Positions 24,201 through 36,009 of a stretch of DNA of 64,000 nt are shown here, piece by piece (positions within the stretch are counted from its first letter, which is position 1; every line of letters begins with the position of its first letter). The DNA lies in NCBI RefSeq assembly GCF_901709675.1, contig NC_051094.1, positions 12,270,501 to 12,334,500 of the forward strand. The letters are read 5' to 3'. A program made the position numbers and the translations under genes. This stretch comes from Syngnathus acus (taxonomy: Eukaryota > Chordata > Actinopteri > Syngnathiformes > Syngnathidae). Below the pieces are notes generated by a model. It had not been told where the DNA came from, searched no databases, and worked only from the letters and a program-made list of their open reading frames with translations.

Positions 24201-25461
24201 CTACAGCAAGGAGTTGTCCTCAGTGGAGCGCTATGACCCGCATACTAACACCTGGGAGTTTGTGTCCCCTCTCATTAGAGAGGTAAGAGCTGTAACTCCA
24301 CCTGCGTGCACACGAGGGCGCCACTTAGTCACCACTCCTATTTTAAGAACTCTACCCGAACCTTGTCTTAATAGCTCAATCTTAATTGTAGGTTTACGCC
24401 CATGCCGGAGCGGTGCTAGATGGCAAGATTTACATCACTTGTGGACGCAGAGAGCGGGCGTACCTAAGCGAGACCTCCTGTTACGACCCGGTAGCCAACC
24501 ACTGGACGGCATGTGCGGACGGGCCAGCAGGGCGAGCGTGGCACGGCATGGCTGCTGTAAACAGACGCCTCTATGTCATTGGTGGAAGTAATGACGAGCA
24601 TGGCTACCGGCGGGATGTCTTACAGGTACAATAACGTGTGTGGCTTTTCTCCATGTACTCAGCCAAAAACATGCGAGCTAGGTTTGGTTAAGCAAACACA
24701 CTAAGCTGTGAATGTCAAGTGTGAATGGGTGTTTGTCTACATGTGCTCTGCAACTGGCTTGCAATCCGCTACCTAATTGTCACTGTTCAATTGCTTCCCA
24801 GTATTATATTTTTGTATTGTACTTATATTAAACCTATTGGAAAAATCATTGATGTATCTAAAAAAACTGAATATTTTATCAAATTTCAGGAAGGAAAAAA
24901 ATGGCTAAATGAATCCTACAGGACTCTTAATAATGAATTGGACATAAAAAATAAAACGAGCAATTTTACAAATCTAAAAAGACAGCCATCTCACCCTCTT
25001 AACCATCGAAAATTGAGAGTACAGTATTGAAATGATGGCTTTGTAGGTTAAAAGATTTTTACATTTAATGAATTCCTCTGATTTTTATACATTTTACCAC
25101 AAATACTGTCTTTTTTCAGACGGCGTGCTTTGATCCCTCAGACAACTCATGGACTTTACTGACCCCACTCCCTGCTGGCCATGGGGAACCCGGCATGGCA
25201 GTATTGGACGGTCGCATCCACGTAGTGGGAGGACGCTCCCACAACAAAGGCAACCGAATGAAATACGTTCACGTGTTCAACACCGACACAGGCGAGTGGG
25301 AGAGCGACGCTCCCATGAAGGAGCGCGTCTCGGGCCTGGCCGCCTGCGTGGCGCTCATGCCACCAGCTGTGATGGCACTCGCCAAGAGCTTGGAGCAGCA
25401 CATCAAGTTATTGTGGGGAGATGACTTTTCCAGCTCACACACAAGCACGGATGAAGACTAA
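21292..25461 (+). CDS. klhl22: Kelch-like protein 22 (CUL3 ubiquitin ligase adaptor), complete
   Basis: Substrate adaptor of a CUL3-RING ubiquitin ligase. Mammalian KLHL22 acts on PLK1 at mitosis and on DEPDC5 in amino-acid/mTORC1 signalling. Seven coding exons: 21292-21548, 22423-22588, 22700-23011, 23356-23765, 24090-24282, 24392-24625, 25120-25461. All introns are GT-AG, the frame holds, and the sum is 637 aa plus stop (human is about 634). The BTB domain spans about residues 50-145 (ILSDVVLLVEG, HRVLLAAACDYFRGMF), BACK about 150-250 (LADLYGLRQL), and six Kelch blades follow from about 290 (FGGMF, YLIGGDRN, YAIGGRDYS, YITCGRRE, YVIGGSNDEHGYRRDV, HVVGGRSHNKG). Family-specific stretches such as RMSNQGIAVLNNFVYLIGG and PAGHGEPG identify KLHL22 rather than KLHL9/13. 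The N-terminal 45 residues are low-complexity and divergent. The first ATG at 21292 is used; a GTG just upstream is ignored. Confidence 0.96.
22180..22330 (+). mobile_element. LINE reverse-transcriptase fragment in klhl22 intron 1
   Basis: GAAGTTTGTGGATGACAG and, further on, CATCAATGTGAAGAAGCCCAAGGA resemble the polymerase segments 'FVDD' and 'LNVKKTKE' of L2/Rex-type non-LTR elements. Only about 150 bases remain, with an A run between them. It is a small dead remnant inside the first intron, same strand as the gene. Confidence 0.4.
24712..24780 (-). repeat. Degraded dispersed teleost repeat copy
   Basis: GTGAATGGGTGTTTGTCTACATGTGCTCTGCAACTGGCTTGC is the reverse-strand form of the same fish repeat found at 4348. 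It sits in the last klhl22 intron. Confidence 0.5.
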
Positions 25462-25571
25462 TGATTAATGAGCGCTAAGGTACCTTTTGTCATGTATATC
25501 TAAGTATTTGTGGCAGCATTACATCATGCTAGCTGCCCTTTCTTATTAGTGCCTCTGAATTGAATGTGTGC

Positions 25572-25577
25572 ATTAAA
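25572..25577 (+). terminator. klhl22: Candidate klhl22 polyadenylation signal
   Basis: ATTAAA, the common variant hexamer, 111 bases after the stop codon and followed by a T-rich stretch. Use is not confirmed. Confidence 0.4.
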
Positions 25578-25621
25578 CTTTATTTCCCCGATTAGCGATG
25601 GGCATAAGGGTGGATTCTTTG

Positions 25622-25685
25622 AATTCCATTTTCCATAGCACGGTGCACTGAAGCCTATCCCAGCTTACTTGGGGCTGGATATACC
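25622..25685 (+). repeat. Degraded dispersed teleost repeat copy
   Basis: ATTCCATTTTCCATAGC and GAAGCCTATCCCAGCTTACTTGGGG match the start of the same fish family. It lies just past the klhl22 poly(A) site. Confidence 0.5.
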
Positions 25686-27197
25686 TACAAGTGGCTCTTT
25701 GATACACTAGACAATATTGGACTGTGCATTTGGTACTTGGCCCTTCAGTGGGGACTTACTTACCCAACTTAATGCTACCGGAGATGCTGGTTTCGAAATG
25801 TATTGGGCAGACTGCTACAGTATATTGGGACTTGAGTGTAACAAGTCCCATTTTTAATATAGACTGCGTCAGAAGGCCATGGGCATCTTTGATTGGCATG
25901 AAACCTGATTGGATAAAATCATCAATGGACAGTGCAGCCAAATAAAACATCACAAGGTAGTGTAATATTTGCTCCCAACAATGGTTAAAATACAAAGTTA
26001 AAATATGCAGTGTTATTCTGTCAAACATGACACAAAACAGGAGTTCACAACTTTTGAGCAGAGATTCTCCCATCCCTTTTGAAATAATGTTCATTGATTA
26101 TTACACTGGTAAACAAATATATATATTTTTTAAATATTTGTCAGATGCAAGTAAAAATTTCTAGACTATTTTTTTTGGAGCTCTGAATCTTTCCTTGTTG
26201 TTTTTTTTATTTAGCTCACTGGGTTTTCATAAGATTCATAAGTAACAATAATAATAATAATAATGAAGAATGCTGATAGGACAAATCTGCTGTGACATTT
26301 CATAAGCATTCTAAATTGATGGCAGAGTAAGCTAACGTATGACCTGTCTCTCGGTCTTTATGCACTTAGTTTTTACTCCTAATGACTATGCAATATGAGC
26401 AGAAAGCAGCTGACTACCATTTAAATACCATAATTTTCCATCTATTGTCCCCACTTGAATAGAAGCTGCACCTGCTATATTTTAAAAAGGAACAAAACAG
26501 ATTGGTCAAGGAACAACAAAACCGCCATACATCAAAACAAAACATTTCTTACCCGATTTTGCATAAAAGTGGGCTCCCTAGACAGCAAAATGCACGTTAA
26601 ACGGTCGTCTGGATTGCAATGAGATTTCAGTGGCTGTCTTGTGCATTGATTTATAATGGAATCATGAGTTCAGCAAGATAAAAATCTGAACATCAGAAAA
26701 GTGATGTCGTTGTTGTTTGTGTGATGAAAACCAAATCACGAATGTTACTACTGTGACTTGTGTCTTCCTTCTCTTTAGTATGACTTATTATGCACATTAT
26801 GTCATGATGGAACCCACATAGAATTGTAGAGTCATCAATTATCTAGATAACCACACAAACCGAGCCTATTTTGTTCTTTTAATTTGTTTGCTTCTGTTTG
26901 ATACCTCACGTTTATTTAAATGATCCAGATGAGCTAAAAAAACAAGTTGCACAATGTTCATTCTTTTTTCTGCATGGCTTTGCATTCTTTGTGATGCTCA
27001 AAATGTTATTAAACATTTTTTCTCTTCCATGTAACAGGTTAAGCCTGTCACCCAAGATATGCAAATGTATTTCTGTGGTAAAGAAAGAATAAACAATAAT
27101 ATATACCTTTTACCATGCTTCTGTCCAGTTATGCAACCTAAAATTCTCATCAACAACTTATTCGTAGCAAAATATTTTTTGCTCACCATTAAAGATC
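25686..27197. other. Intergenic interval between klhl22 and the hAT remnant
   Basis: AT-rich, with a short AAT repeat near 26247-26265. Open frames up to about 110 codons lack any protein character. No gene is seen. Confidence 0.5.
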
Positions 27198-27205
27198 TTC
27201 AAGGA

Positions 27206-28197
27206 CAGGGTTCGGCAACCCAAAATGTTCAAAGAGCCATATTGGCCCCCCAAAAAACATACCTGTCTGGAGCCGCAAAAATCTAAAAGCCTTTTATAAT
27301 GCAACATAGACTGTCAATACATAAGTTGTATGCCTACTATTAAAATAATTTTAAAAAATAATAATGGTGTCAATTTGATCATTTCTTCTTGCGGCCCATT
27401 AGAGTTCACGTACCTGCATAGCAGAGCTGTCTGTTCGCTATCGGTCACGTCACACGACTCATCCATCGCACGCAATTGAGAAAAAGCTGGAGCTGAATTG
27501 ATGTCCTTGATTTGCTGATCGGTGATATTGTTTGTGCGGAGAGGCATGTCTTTAATTTTCAGAATGATCTCGGTTTTGTTTTTGAAGTCCCAAAATATGC
27601 GCTCCCGGGCTGCAACAAAACTTGCAGCAGTAGTAGAGTTTGGAGATGCAATCCACTTCTTGAAACTGTTTTTTCGGTCCTCAAATTTCTCCAGCAGCAC
27701 TGCAATTGCACGTTTCCTCTCAGTTGTAATTGGGAGATCGCAGCAAATTTAGCATGCTTTAGCTGAAAATGTCGCTCCAAATTCCTCTTCTTGTTATTTG
27801 ACAACTTCTCATTGCAAATCAAACATGCAGGCAATGCTTCAGCATTGGCAATGAAAGCAAATAGTTCAGTCCATTCTTTCTTAAAGCCTCTGTTCTCATC
27901 AGCGATCTTTTTCTTTTTGCCTTTTGAATCCATGGCCCATCACTTACACACCTGTTTGTTTTCAACACACCTGCGCTGTGTCGCAGGCTATGACGCAATT
28001 TTGCTATTTGGCGTCATCCTTAAATTCGGTATTTTTAATATATTTACAACTTCATACATTTTTACAGCATAAGAATGGTTGTGTCATGATTACCATATAA
28101 AAAACATATTTTAAAAAACAACAACAACAAAAACAACATATTTTTCTATTTTCAGCATTTTTGCAAAAATTCCAGAGCCGCGGTTTGCCGACCCCTG
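27206..28197 (-). mobile_element. 992-bp hAT transposon remnant with near-perfect target-site duplication
   Basis: The ends are CAGGGTTCGGCAACCC on the left and GGTTTGCCGACCCCTG on the right, inverted repeats of hAT type. Flanking 8-bp copies are TTCAAGGA (27198-27205) and TTCTAGGA (28198-28205), one mismatch. Inside, the minus strand keeps the start of a transposase (see the pseudogene at 27314-27933), but the catalytic part is missing, so the copy is internally deleted and non-autonomous. Confidence 0.88.
27314..27933 (-). pseudogene. Truncated hAT transposase, BED-finger end (GTF2IRD2/ZBED-like)
   Basis: From the ATG at 27933 the minus strand encodes a lysine-rich start, then a BED-type zinc finger: CLICN, then a KKRNLERHFQLKH stretch holding the His pair. 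This is typical of the N-terminus of hAT transposases related to GTF2IRD2 and ZBED proteins. The frame shifts near 27640-27700 into a second frame with LEKFEDRKNSFKKWIAS and VAARERIFWDFKN, continuing the protein-like character down to about 27314. The catalytic DDE core and hAT dimerisation domain are absent. It is a broken gene inside the 992-bp element. Confidence 0.75.
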
Positions 28198-28205
28198 TTC
28201 TAGGA

Positions 28206-30311
28206 TGTCTTGTTCATAACTCTTTATTTTTAAAATCCATTTTTCATTTGCTTCTAAGATTATCTTTTCAAGGCGTTCCAGTTCAGTAAAAACCACCAGT
28301 ACACACAATACTGTTGAATCACCAGAGACATCATTATTTTTAATATTAAGCAGACCTGAAGAACCTCTCCTGAATTAGGCCTTTTTAACTATCATTGTTC
28401 TCTACCAGTTATCTTTTGGCTAGTCGTGTAAAAATACGGCACAATATGGGACTGAGGTCTTTTTGTAGCTTTCCACAGATTGAATGTTTAAAAGCTTCTG
28501 AAGCAGCTGGATTTCCACAGGTGGACTGAGACTTTTGGGACTGCAATCGTTTCAGTCTTACTGCTTTTCTTCCAGCCAGCCAGCCAGTCAGTCTCTTCTA
28601 GTTCCTCTCCATTTGGCCCTACACTCCATCAGCTTTATGAAGGTTGACTGCTGCTTTCCTCTCAAGGGTGTTTCCTCTACATCTGTTACCCCCCTCCGCC
28701 TTCAACAGCCCCCCACTTGCTATCTTTCACACTATTGTGCTGCTTGTCTGGGGGGACCTGCTGACACCAGCCGTGGACGTCCACGATCAACATAGGTCAA
28801 TCCTTCTTTTCTAAAGCTCTAGTACCACCAAGGGATACTTAAAACATATGTCTTGCACTTAACCACACCAGCGAACTTTACAGACATCTTAGTGCAAGTC
28901 GATGTGCTGCTCTTTGACCATTATCAGAGCAATTAAAAGGCCCACATTACACCTTATTGCGAGACCACGCATATTACACCCAATGGAATTGTAAAAAGAA
29001 AAAAACAGTACTTTTCTTTTTTATTCTTTTTATGTAGGAGGGGAATGTTCCTATGTTGTGACTCCTTTGCAACTACTCAGTAGACTGCTACTCAACCATA
29101 TGCATCTTCATCATGAGTATAAGTTGTTAAATATACATTTAGCTATGCAAGCTAGTAGTGTCCAAAGAAAAAATGTGCTAGTAAGACTTTTACCATTGCA
29201 CACTTTTTTCCCACCCAGTTTTTATACTTCACTTTGTTTACCCATTGTTTATTCTCTATCATACCTTTATTTCCCATGTTCCTAATGATAAACATAAACT
29301 AGCTAGCAAAAGACAGAATCTCTATAATATTATTTAGCTGACCTTCAAAAAACTTTTTTTTCAAAGTCAAAATGATGGAATTGGCGATTTGCACATCCCC
29401 CCTCCTCCAACAAAATGAATTGTACACTAGATGAGATATGTTCCTGGAGGATGACCTCCCACCCCTATCCCACCCCCCCATTTACAACAGTCATTAGTGG
29501 CTCATATCCCTCTCGGGTGGAGGCGCAGTATTCAGCCTGTGTTTTCCAGTTGTGAAAGGGTGGCCAACAACCTGCCATTGTCATGCTTTTTCCAGCCATT
29601 CACATGAAGAACAAGAGTCGTGCTTTGCTTTATGATGCTAGTGGGTAAACCTCAGCAGGTGAGCTGCAGTCGCACTTACACACAGTCTTTAATGCATGCT
29701 GGGCCTGTCGAAACTAGAGAGTGGCGCTCATTAGAGCCACAATGGAGAAATACAAATAAACACCGTTGAAAGATGTGCTGCTTATTAAACATTGCCGAAA
29801 ACAGACAGACATACAGACCGGCCGGCGTGTTTACCTTACACTCCGTCCACATCTAATAAAGGCCAATACAGCAACGTGATCACAAATATCATGGTTTCTC
29901 TCAGAGGGGCGTTATGATGTGAAAGAAATTCATAATCTTTTACATAATCAATGGTCACATTCAGTTATGATACATTGTTAACAACCAATCAGAAGTCTTA
30001 ATGATGGTGTGAAATGAACAAACTGCTTCTAATATTTGTTATTAGATATTTGGCCAGAATGGAAAATAAAATCGATATTTTTAGCAAAAAACATTTATTA
30101 GACACTTTTTTGCTAATAGGCCACATAAAATGTTTGTGCCTTACATGCTGTTTATAATATAAAGGCTAATTAATGAGTGCTTATTCAATGTGAAGTCTGC
30201 TGTTGTTGCCTTGTACTTGTGGGAAGTGTGATAAGAGGAAAAATCGAATCTAAAAGACATTTGAAGCAAATGGCCAAGATTTAAAGAGACGCCAAACAGA
30301 CCATATTAGTC
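28206..30311. other. Intergenic interval 3' of both klhl22 and tbx16
   Basis: The two genes converge here. The sequence has short frames only and a small CCAG repeat near 28572. No gene or clear element was recognised. Confidence 0.5.
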
Positions 30312-30317
30312 TTTATT
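30312..30317 (-). terminator. tbx16: Candidate tbx16 polyadenylation signal
   Basis: TTTATT on the plus strand (AATAAA on the minus strand), about 335 bases past the tbx16 stop codon. Not confirmed. Confidence 0.35.
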
Positions 30318-30650
30318 TTTAGATCACATCAACACTAGGAGACAAAAATTAATTGCACACTTTCTTTTTTTTTTTACAAAAATAATATACTCACTAGATT
30401 AGAAGATGGAATGAAATACAAAATAAATAGACACCTCAACGATAAAGCAATTCCTCATCCTCAGTATGGCATTGCACACTTTTGTAGGCAAGTCTCAGTC
30501 CAGCCAGACGGCTCATTACTTGATATCACCGATGATTGTATTGTCGTCACAGGCCTTGGCCTGCGACTGCGTGAAAACGTGCACGCATGACACTGTGAGC
30601 AACACTGTGTTGGCATGGAGGAAGTCACTCAGTCTCCAATGGAGAGGCGC

Positions 30651-33600
30651 TCACCAGCAAGAATAAGAAAACAGTGGGTACTGGCTCCACTCGGTCACGT
30701 TGCCATGGGGATAGCCGTGATGCACTGCTTGCGTGGTGTAGTCAGCGGTCAGGTGATGAGGAGGCGGGTACTGGGCCGGACCAGAGCCGCTCCACTGTCC
30801 CAGGGGCTGCTCGGCGCCGTAAGGGCCGTAGATGTGGTGGCCGAGGACGCCCGGCTTGCTTGCTTGGGCCACAGTCATGTTGAGCACTCCGGGATAGTCT
30901 TGGGAGCTCGGGAAATGCTGGGGGGCGCAAGGGGAGGGGGCTACTACCTCCTGCGTGCGAGGCTTTGACGAGTCGTGATCGGAGACGGCCACCTCCGGGA
31001 CGCGCGACTCGAAGCTGCTGCGGCCCGAACCGCTGGCGCTGCTTCCGACGCTGGAGGATGGGGAGGGAGACTTTCCGTACTCGTGGAACCTTGTCAAGCA
31101 AAGACAGAAGATCAGTATTGTTGAGATGCTGCCATAGGTCAGGCCCTAATCGTACCATTATTAAAAGTCATTTGAACAAATGTGTTGTAACAATCGAGTA
31201 GCGCTTCGCATGAATCAGTCGCCAAGAAGTATCTCTCAGCTTCAAAGAGGTTGGTGAGCCCTTTTCTACATAATTGACCATGAAATTCCATTTCTACTTC
31301 TGTACTTAATGCACTTGTACGTAACACAACTTGTATTTTGTGGGGGGCCATAAATCAGTCATTTAAGTTCTTTGCCAGGAGTCACCTGTAGGGCTGGTAG
31401 GATGCCGGAGCAGGAACCAGCTGCTCCGTGTTGTAAACGTCCCGTGATTCAGCCGCAGGAGGAGAGCCATTCCTGGCGCCGTGCTCTCTTTCTGTCGACC
31501 AAGGAGAGTAGCGCTCCTCCTTGATCTCGTCGACCTCCTTCTTCTTTTGCACCTCTGCTTCGTCTCCCTCGTAAGCTTCAAAAGACGACCTGCAGAAATC
31601 TGGAAAGCAACCAAAGAAGCAAAGCTCTTTTCTCACTCATCTTGTTGGTTCCAAATAAAAAAAACATTTGGTCTCACACGACGACGTTACTTTTTATGGA
31701 TTCGCCAGTTGCGCTTGTTTCCAGAAGTATTCATAAGGTCACAATTAGTACACTGAGGAAATCTGTTTATGAGCCAGATTCACTAATATGTCCAGAACCT
31801 TTTCAAATTTATTGTTCAGAAAAAAAGTTATTAAACAACAATTATAATAAAATCTGAAAGATAGAGAACATGAAATCCTTTTAACATGACTTTGCTTACG
31901 TTTTATTTCCCTGCCAATATGTCTTATGCATCAGCACCAAGGTATTCAGATTAATATTTAGGCAGAAAAATACTACAGCTGTTTTGCCCTAAGGTGGCGA
32001 CTGAAAATGACATCACAGTGCTTAAGGTCTCAGCTTGCTTAAGTCACAAGACCAAACTCAGAAAGACAGGTGAGGCTCGACGATTGTGACCTGAGCGTTT
32101 AGTGACCGTGATGTCATTTTCAGTCGACAACAAAACCAAAATGGCTGCACCCTGAGGTGATTTGGCGTTGACTTCCCCTTTAAATCTATGTAAGTATGCT
32201 CCGGGATGTTCTTAAGAGAATATAGACTTATTTAGACTTGAATAGATTGTTTTAAGATTGTAGCTCATTTCCCTCACACTATGAGATCTTTCATTTCTGA
32301 AAGACATGGACACTTTCTGAAGAGGAAAAGATTCAATACCTGATGGACTGTCCTCCTCAGCTTGCTTGTTCATTTCAGAGAGTTTGACTTTCTTGTCGAG
32401 GTCACCCAGGTTCTTGTTTGCGCGCCTGCAGAGCAGCACCAGCGTCAATAAAAGCAGTTTCAGCATATCAAATCAAAAACCTTGTTGATCTTTTTGTTCG
32501 TCACATGAGTACCTCTTCTTGGTCGTGCCTTCGTCACGAAAACCTTTGGCAAACGGGTTATGGTCGATCTTCAGTTTAGTGATCTGTGGGTGAAATTAGA
32601 TTATCAGTGTGCTGTTGGTGTCTTCTCAGCCGTAAAGCCTAAAGAAACTCAAACAGACCTTTGTGTTCTGGTAGGCGGTGACCGCTGTGAAGGACGTCTC
32701 CGGGAAGGTGAACGTCTGGAAGACGCTCCAGCGGACGCTGAACAGGTCATCGGCTTGAACGATGTGGAAGCGTGGGTGGTAGCGATGCATTGAGTGCAAG
32801 ATAATCTGCAGACGGGCGGAAACCAAGTCAAATTCTGCAATTTTATCAGCTCAAACGAATGTTTTCCATTTACGTGTCCGTGTTGGTCAAGAGTATTGTT
32901 GGTGAGCTTGAGTTTGAGGAAGGAAATGGACTGCTTCATCCAGTGGCTCCCCGGGGCGGGAGAGTCGGGGTGCAAGTACGTCCTGCAGGGGGGCTGAGGC
33001 TCCGCTTTACCCGCAACCTCCCATTTCTCTTTATTCCACTGTAGGACGGAGACAGAATGTCATTAAAGGCTAATCTGTCACACAGAGCGAGGTGAGTGAC
33101 AGAGAGGGAAGTTCATCTCCCCTTCCCACAGTGAGAAGAGGACGACAGAGGGGAGAGTGATGGCTGGCTGTGCCACCCACTGAGATAGGGGGTAGTACAG
33201 TGGACTCCTGGCAGGGGATAGAAAAACAGGAAGAGATAGCACCCTTTGATGTTCAATGTTAGCAAAGGGGGGTTGACAAACTTGTCTGGGAGGCTGAGAG
33301 AAATCAACAGGCAAAGCTATTAAATAACTGACCAAAATGTGTCTTAATTCAGTGGGTCACCTTTCTGTTATAATGACGGGGAAATTGACCTACATGTAAC
33401 TTCTGCTTATGATAGCAAATATACAAATGAAAATGGAGCATTTCACAAATTTACAAACATAGGCCAACAGATGTATCTATATTTTCTTTTGTGCTCATTC
33501 CGAATCTGTCCGCTTGGACATACAGGACTGTCTCAGAAAATTAGAATATTGTGATAAAGTTTTTTATTTTCTGTAATGCAATTAAAAAAAACAAAAATGT

Positions 33601-34654
33601 CGTACATTCTGGATTCATTACAAATCAACTGAAGTATTGCAAGCCTTTTATTAATTTAATTTTGGTTTTTAATTGCATTACAGAAAATAAAGAACTTTAT
33701 CACAATATTCAAATTTTCTGAGACAGTCCTGTAAATGTTCATAATAATAATAATAATAATACTATCATTATATGTAACATAGTAATATTATTAATAATAT
33801 TTATGACGTAAGGGTTCGTTCGGTTCAGCAACAGTTTGAATTTTTTTCATACCTATAATTAATTAATTTCGGTTTCTTTGTGTGTCTTAGCATGAAGGAA
33901 TTGACAATAAAGCTGACTCTGACTCTGAACATGGTACAATACATATTTCGCAAGCTTTTATTGGTCATACTACAAAAACTAAAGAAAACATGAAAATGTT
34001 TCCAACAAACAGATTTGCTTCAATAAATAAAAAAATATTTTTAAATCTGCGCGAGAACTATTTTTAGGGCACATCTCCGATTATAATTTGCTGTTCACTA
34101 GTGTCATGAGAAATGTATATATTTTTTTCTTAAACAAGAAACTTATGTTATTGTTGCCACTAAGGAGCAACACGATAAGAGAAGATTTTTGGGGGGTTGT
34201 ATTCACCTTATATCTGTAGCCGTCCTCTGGCACCATATCAACCAGCAAAATGTACTTGGCACATGGAATAAGACCGGATAGATTGACTTTGCAGTGTGGA
34301 AACATTCTCCTGGAAAACAAAAGTGAGTACGTGAGAATGCAAGAAGGAGACATGAAGTACTTTTGAACATTATTGTTGATGTTTTGGCGTATCTCACCTG
34401 CCCGGCTTAGTGATGATCATCTCTGTTCCGATCTCACAGAAGGTCCTCCAGAGTTCGGGGTCCTCCAGAGTCATGCGGATGTTGCCCTGCAGATAAGCGT
34501 CGCCAGAACCCATGGTAGAGGGAGGAGGCCCGCTGAAGTTGGCCTTCAAGTCTAGAAGACAAATAAAATGCATCTAGCTGTAATAAACTCTTTTTAAAAA
34601 TATCATCCTGATTATCATGCTAAAAAAAGTCTACCTACCCCTGATGGACTGCAT
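30651..34654 (-). CDS. tbx16: T-box transcription factor Tbx16 (spadetail/VegT type), complete
   Basis: Sequence-specific nuclear factor; in zebrafish Tbx16 directs paraxial mesoderm migration and fate. Nine coding exons on the minus strand: 34654-34639, 34551-34398, 34309-34207, 33038-32874, 32805-32659, 32583-32513, 32425-32340, 31599-31386, 31089-30651. All junctions are GT-AG and in frame, giving 464 aa plus TGA. The start [17 protein letters not shown] is typical of Tbx16. The T-box runs about residues 30-219 and includes [32 protein letters not shown], the dimer/DNA stretch [32 protein letters not shown] and [17 protein letters not shown] cluster follows. The tail is Ser/Pro/Gly/His-rich and ends [13 protein letters not shown]. 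The paralogue tbx16l is the main alternative; the start and end words favour tbx16. A palindromic MITE sits in the 33039-34206 intron. Confidence 0.9.
33521..33733. mobile_element. 213-bp palindromic MITE inside a tbx16 intron
   Basis: The element begins TACAGGACTGTCTCAG and ends with the exact reverse complement. The two arms, about 63 bases each, match with only two or three mismatches (through the TGTGATAAAGT and TTTTCTGTAATGCAATTA parts). About 85 bases separate the arms. TA at both ends fits a TA target site, as for Tc1/mariner MITEs. There is no coding capacity. In pre-mRNA it would fold into a long hairpin. Confidence 0.85.
33741..33762. repeat. (ATA)n short repeat
   Basis: Seven ATA/TAA units immediately beside the palindromic MITE, in the same tbx16 intron. 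Confidence 0.8.
33880..33930 (+). mobile_element. Retroelement 3'-tail-like fragment
   Basis: GAATTGACAATAAAGCTGACTCTGACTCTGA is the tail wording often seen at the 3' ends of fish non-LTR elements, with a CTGACT repeat as terminal microsatellite. Upstream element body is not recognisable. It lies in the 33039-34206 intron of tbx16, opposite the gene's strand. Confidence 0.35.
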
Positions 34655-34690
34655 TTTGAAGATTCAGTCGGGTAATGTGTATATAGATAA

Positions 34691-34700
34691 GTATATATAC
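34691..34700 (-). promoter_or_regulatory. tbx16: TATA box of tbx16
   Basis: GTATATATAC lies 37 to 46 bases upstream of the tbx16 ATG on the minus strand. If used at the usual 25-30-base spacing, the 5' UTR would be only about 10-15 bases, which is very short. A second TATATAG-type word lies closer to the ATG. TATA-driven promoters are common in early embryonic T-box genes, but the start site is inferred. Confidence 0.35.
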
Positions 34701-35958
34701 AAGTCCTGCGGAGAGGGCCAATAAGAAATCCAAGCAATGATATCCACTGTTCTTTTTCTCTTGCGTTGAAAGGAAATCCAGTCATTCAGTCAAGTTCCAT
34801 CGCTGATGTGAGCATCTTTCAGTCGCTGGCTCTGGGATGACCGTGACTTTTAAGGGGGTTTCTGCAGTGGGTGGGGTCAAGACAGTCATTCTCAGGCTTT
34901 GAAGTGGCACAATGATGAGCCAGTGTCCCACTGTGATTGGAGGTGGCAGAAATCAAAGAAACTTAACAGAGCCTTGATACCGTCCCCACAGGAAGAAGGT
35001 CGGAGGAAATGCATCTTTATTAACTGCTAAGAGACTTTTAAACAAATACGGACGTACTTTCCTGCCTGAAGATCTGGAATGGAAGGACAGCGGCACCAAA
35101 AGCTGTGTAAAGATCATTCACACAGACACAACCACACACAAAAATGTGTGCTAAATGACCTATTCACTTCATCCTGCAAAAGAGAAAGAAATTATGTCAG
35201 AATACAGTTAATGAGGAGGAGGTGGTTGACATTGTGCCATTGCAGGACAGGAAAATGGCCTCCAAACAATTTTTATTTGACAGTGATGGGTGTAAGTACC
35301 TTGACGTTTGAAGGCAAAACTCAACCAGGGCAAGCCATGTAGTCACGTTCACACACATTTGCACATTAGCCACATCACACTCAGTGTTATCTGTACTAAT
35401 TTACAGTTATTTTTTAAAAATAGTCTCAAACCAGTCTTCATATTGTCTATGACTTTTTTGTTTGTTCAAATAAACATATTTGTGCATGTTTGACGGGCTA
35501 TTGGTGAGCCAAACTGTGGAGCTACCCTCCCTTCATACTTGCTTCATAAAGTCACATCGACTGGTATCTTGTCAGTTTTGTGCGCACTACACAAAAATGT
35601 CTTTCAAAAACAAAACAAATGGCTATCTTTTGTAAAGCTCTTCAAATGTAAACAGGAAAGACTTGTTGAGTCAAACAATATCGTTCAAGTCTACGTCAAG
35701 TCTCATGAATATCAATTCAGTTGAGTCTCATTAAATCCTAAAATTGCCGACTTATTACTTTAACCAAGTCATGTGACTCCAAGTTCCCGACCTGTCATTT
35801 GCTAACATTAAACACACACTCGTTTTCTTCTCCATCAAAGAAATAACGCTGGGAGGGAAAGTCAGTGTAAACCCATAATGGCGTGATAACACTAGCACTC
35901 CTTCCACAGGTACATTTTACCTGAGGGCGTCCTCTCGTGCCTGCAGAACTGCCACCAA

Positions 35959-35961
<3 letters not shown>
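34701..35961. other. Upstream flank of tbx16
   Basis: No gene. This is the likely proximal regulatory region of tbx16, with a G-rich AAGGGGGTTTC near 34851 and GTGGGTGGGGTC near 34869. No specific T-box or Wnt-response cluster could be identified by eye. Confidence 0.35.

Positions 35962-36007
<46 letters not shown>
35962..36007. repeat. (GT)n microsatellite
   Basis: An uninterrupted 46-base GT tract, capable of Z-DNA. Frames across it read Val-Cys or Thr-His repeats. Confidence 0.97.

Positions 36008-36009
<2 letters not shown>

Noticed and set aside
30615-30968. 117-codon plus-strand frame over the last tbx16 exon
   Set aside because: It is antisense to the well-supported tbx16 C-terminal exon.
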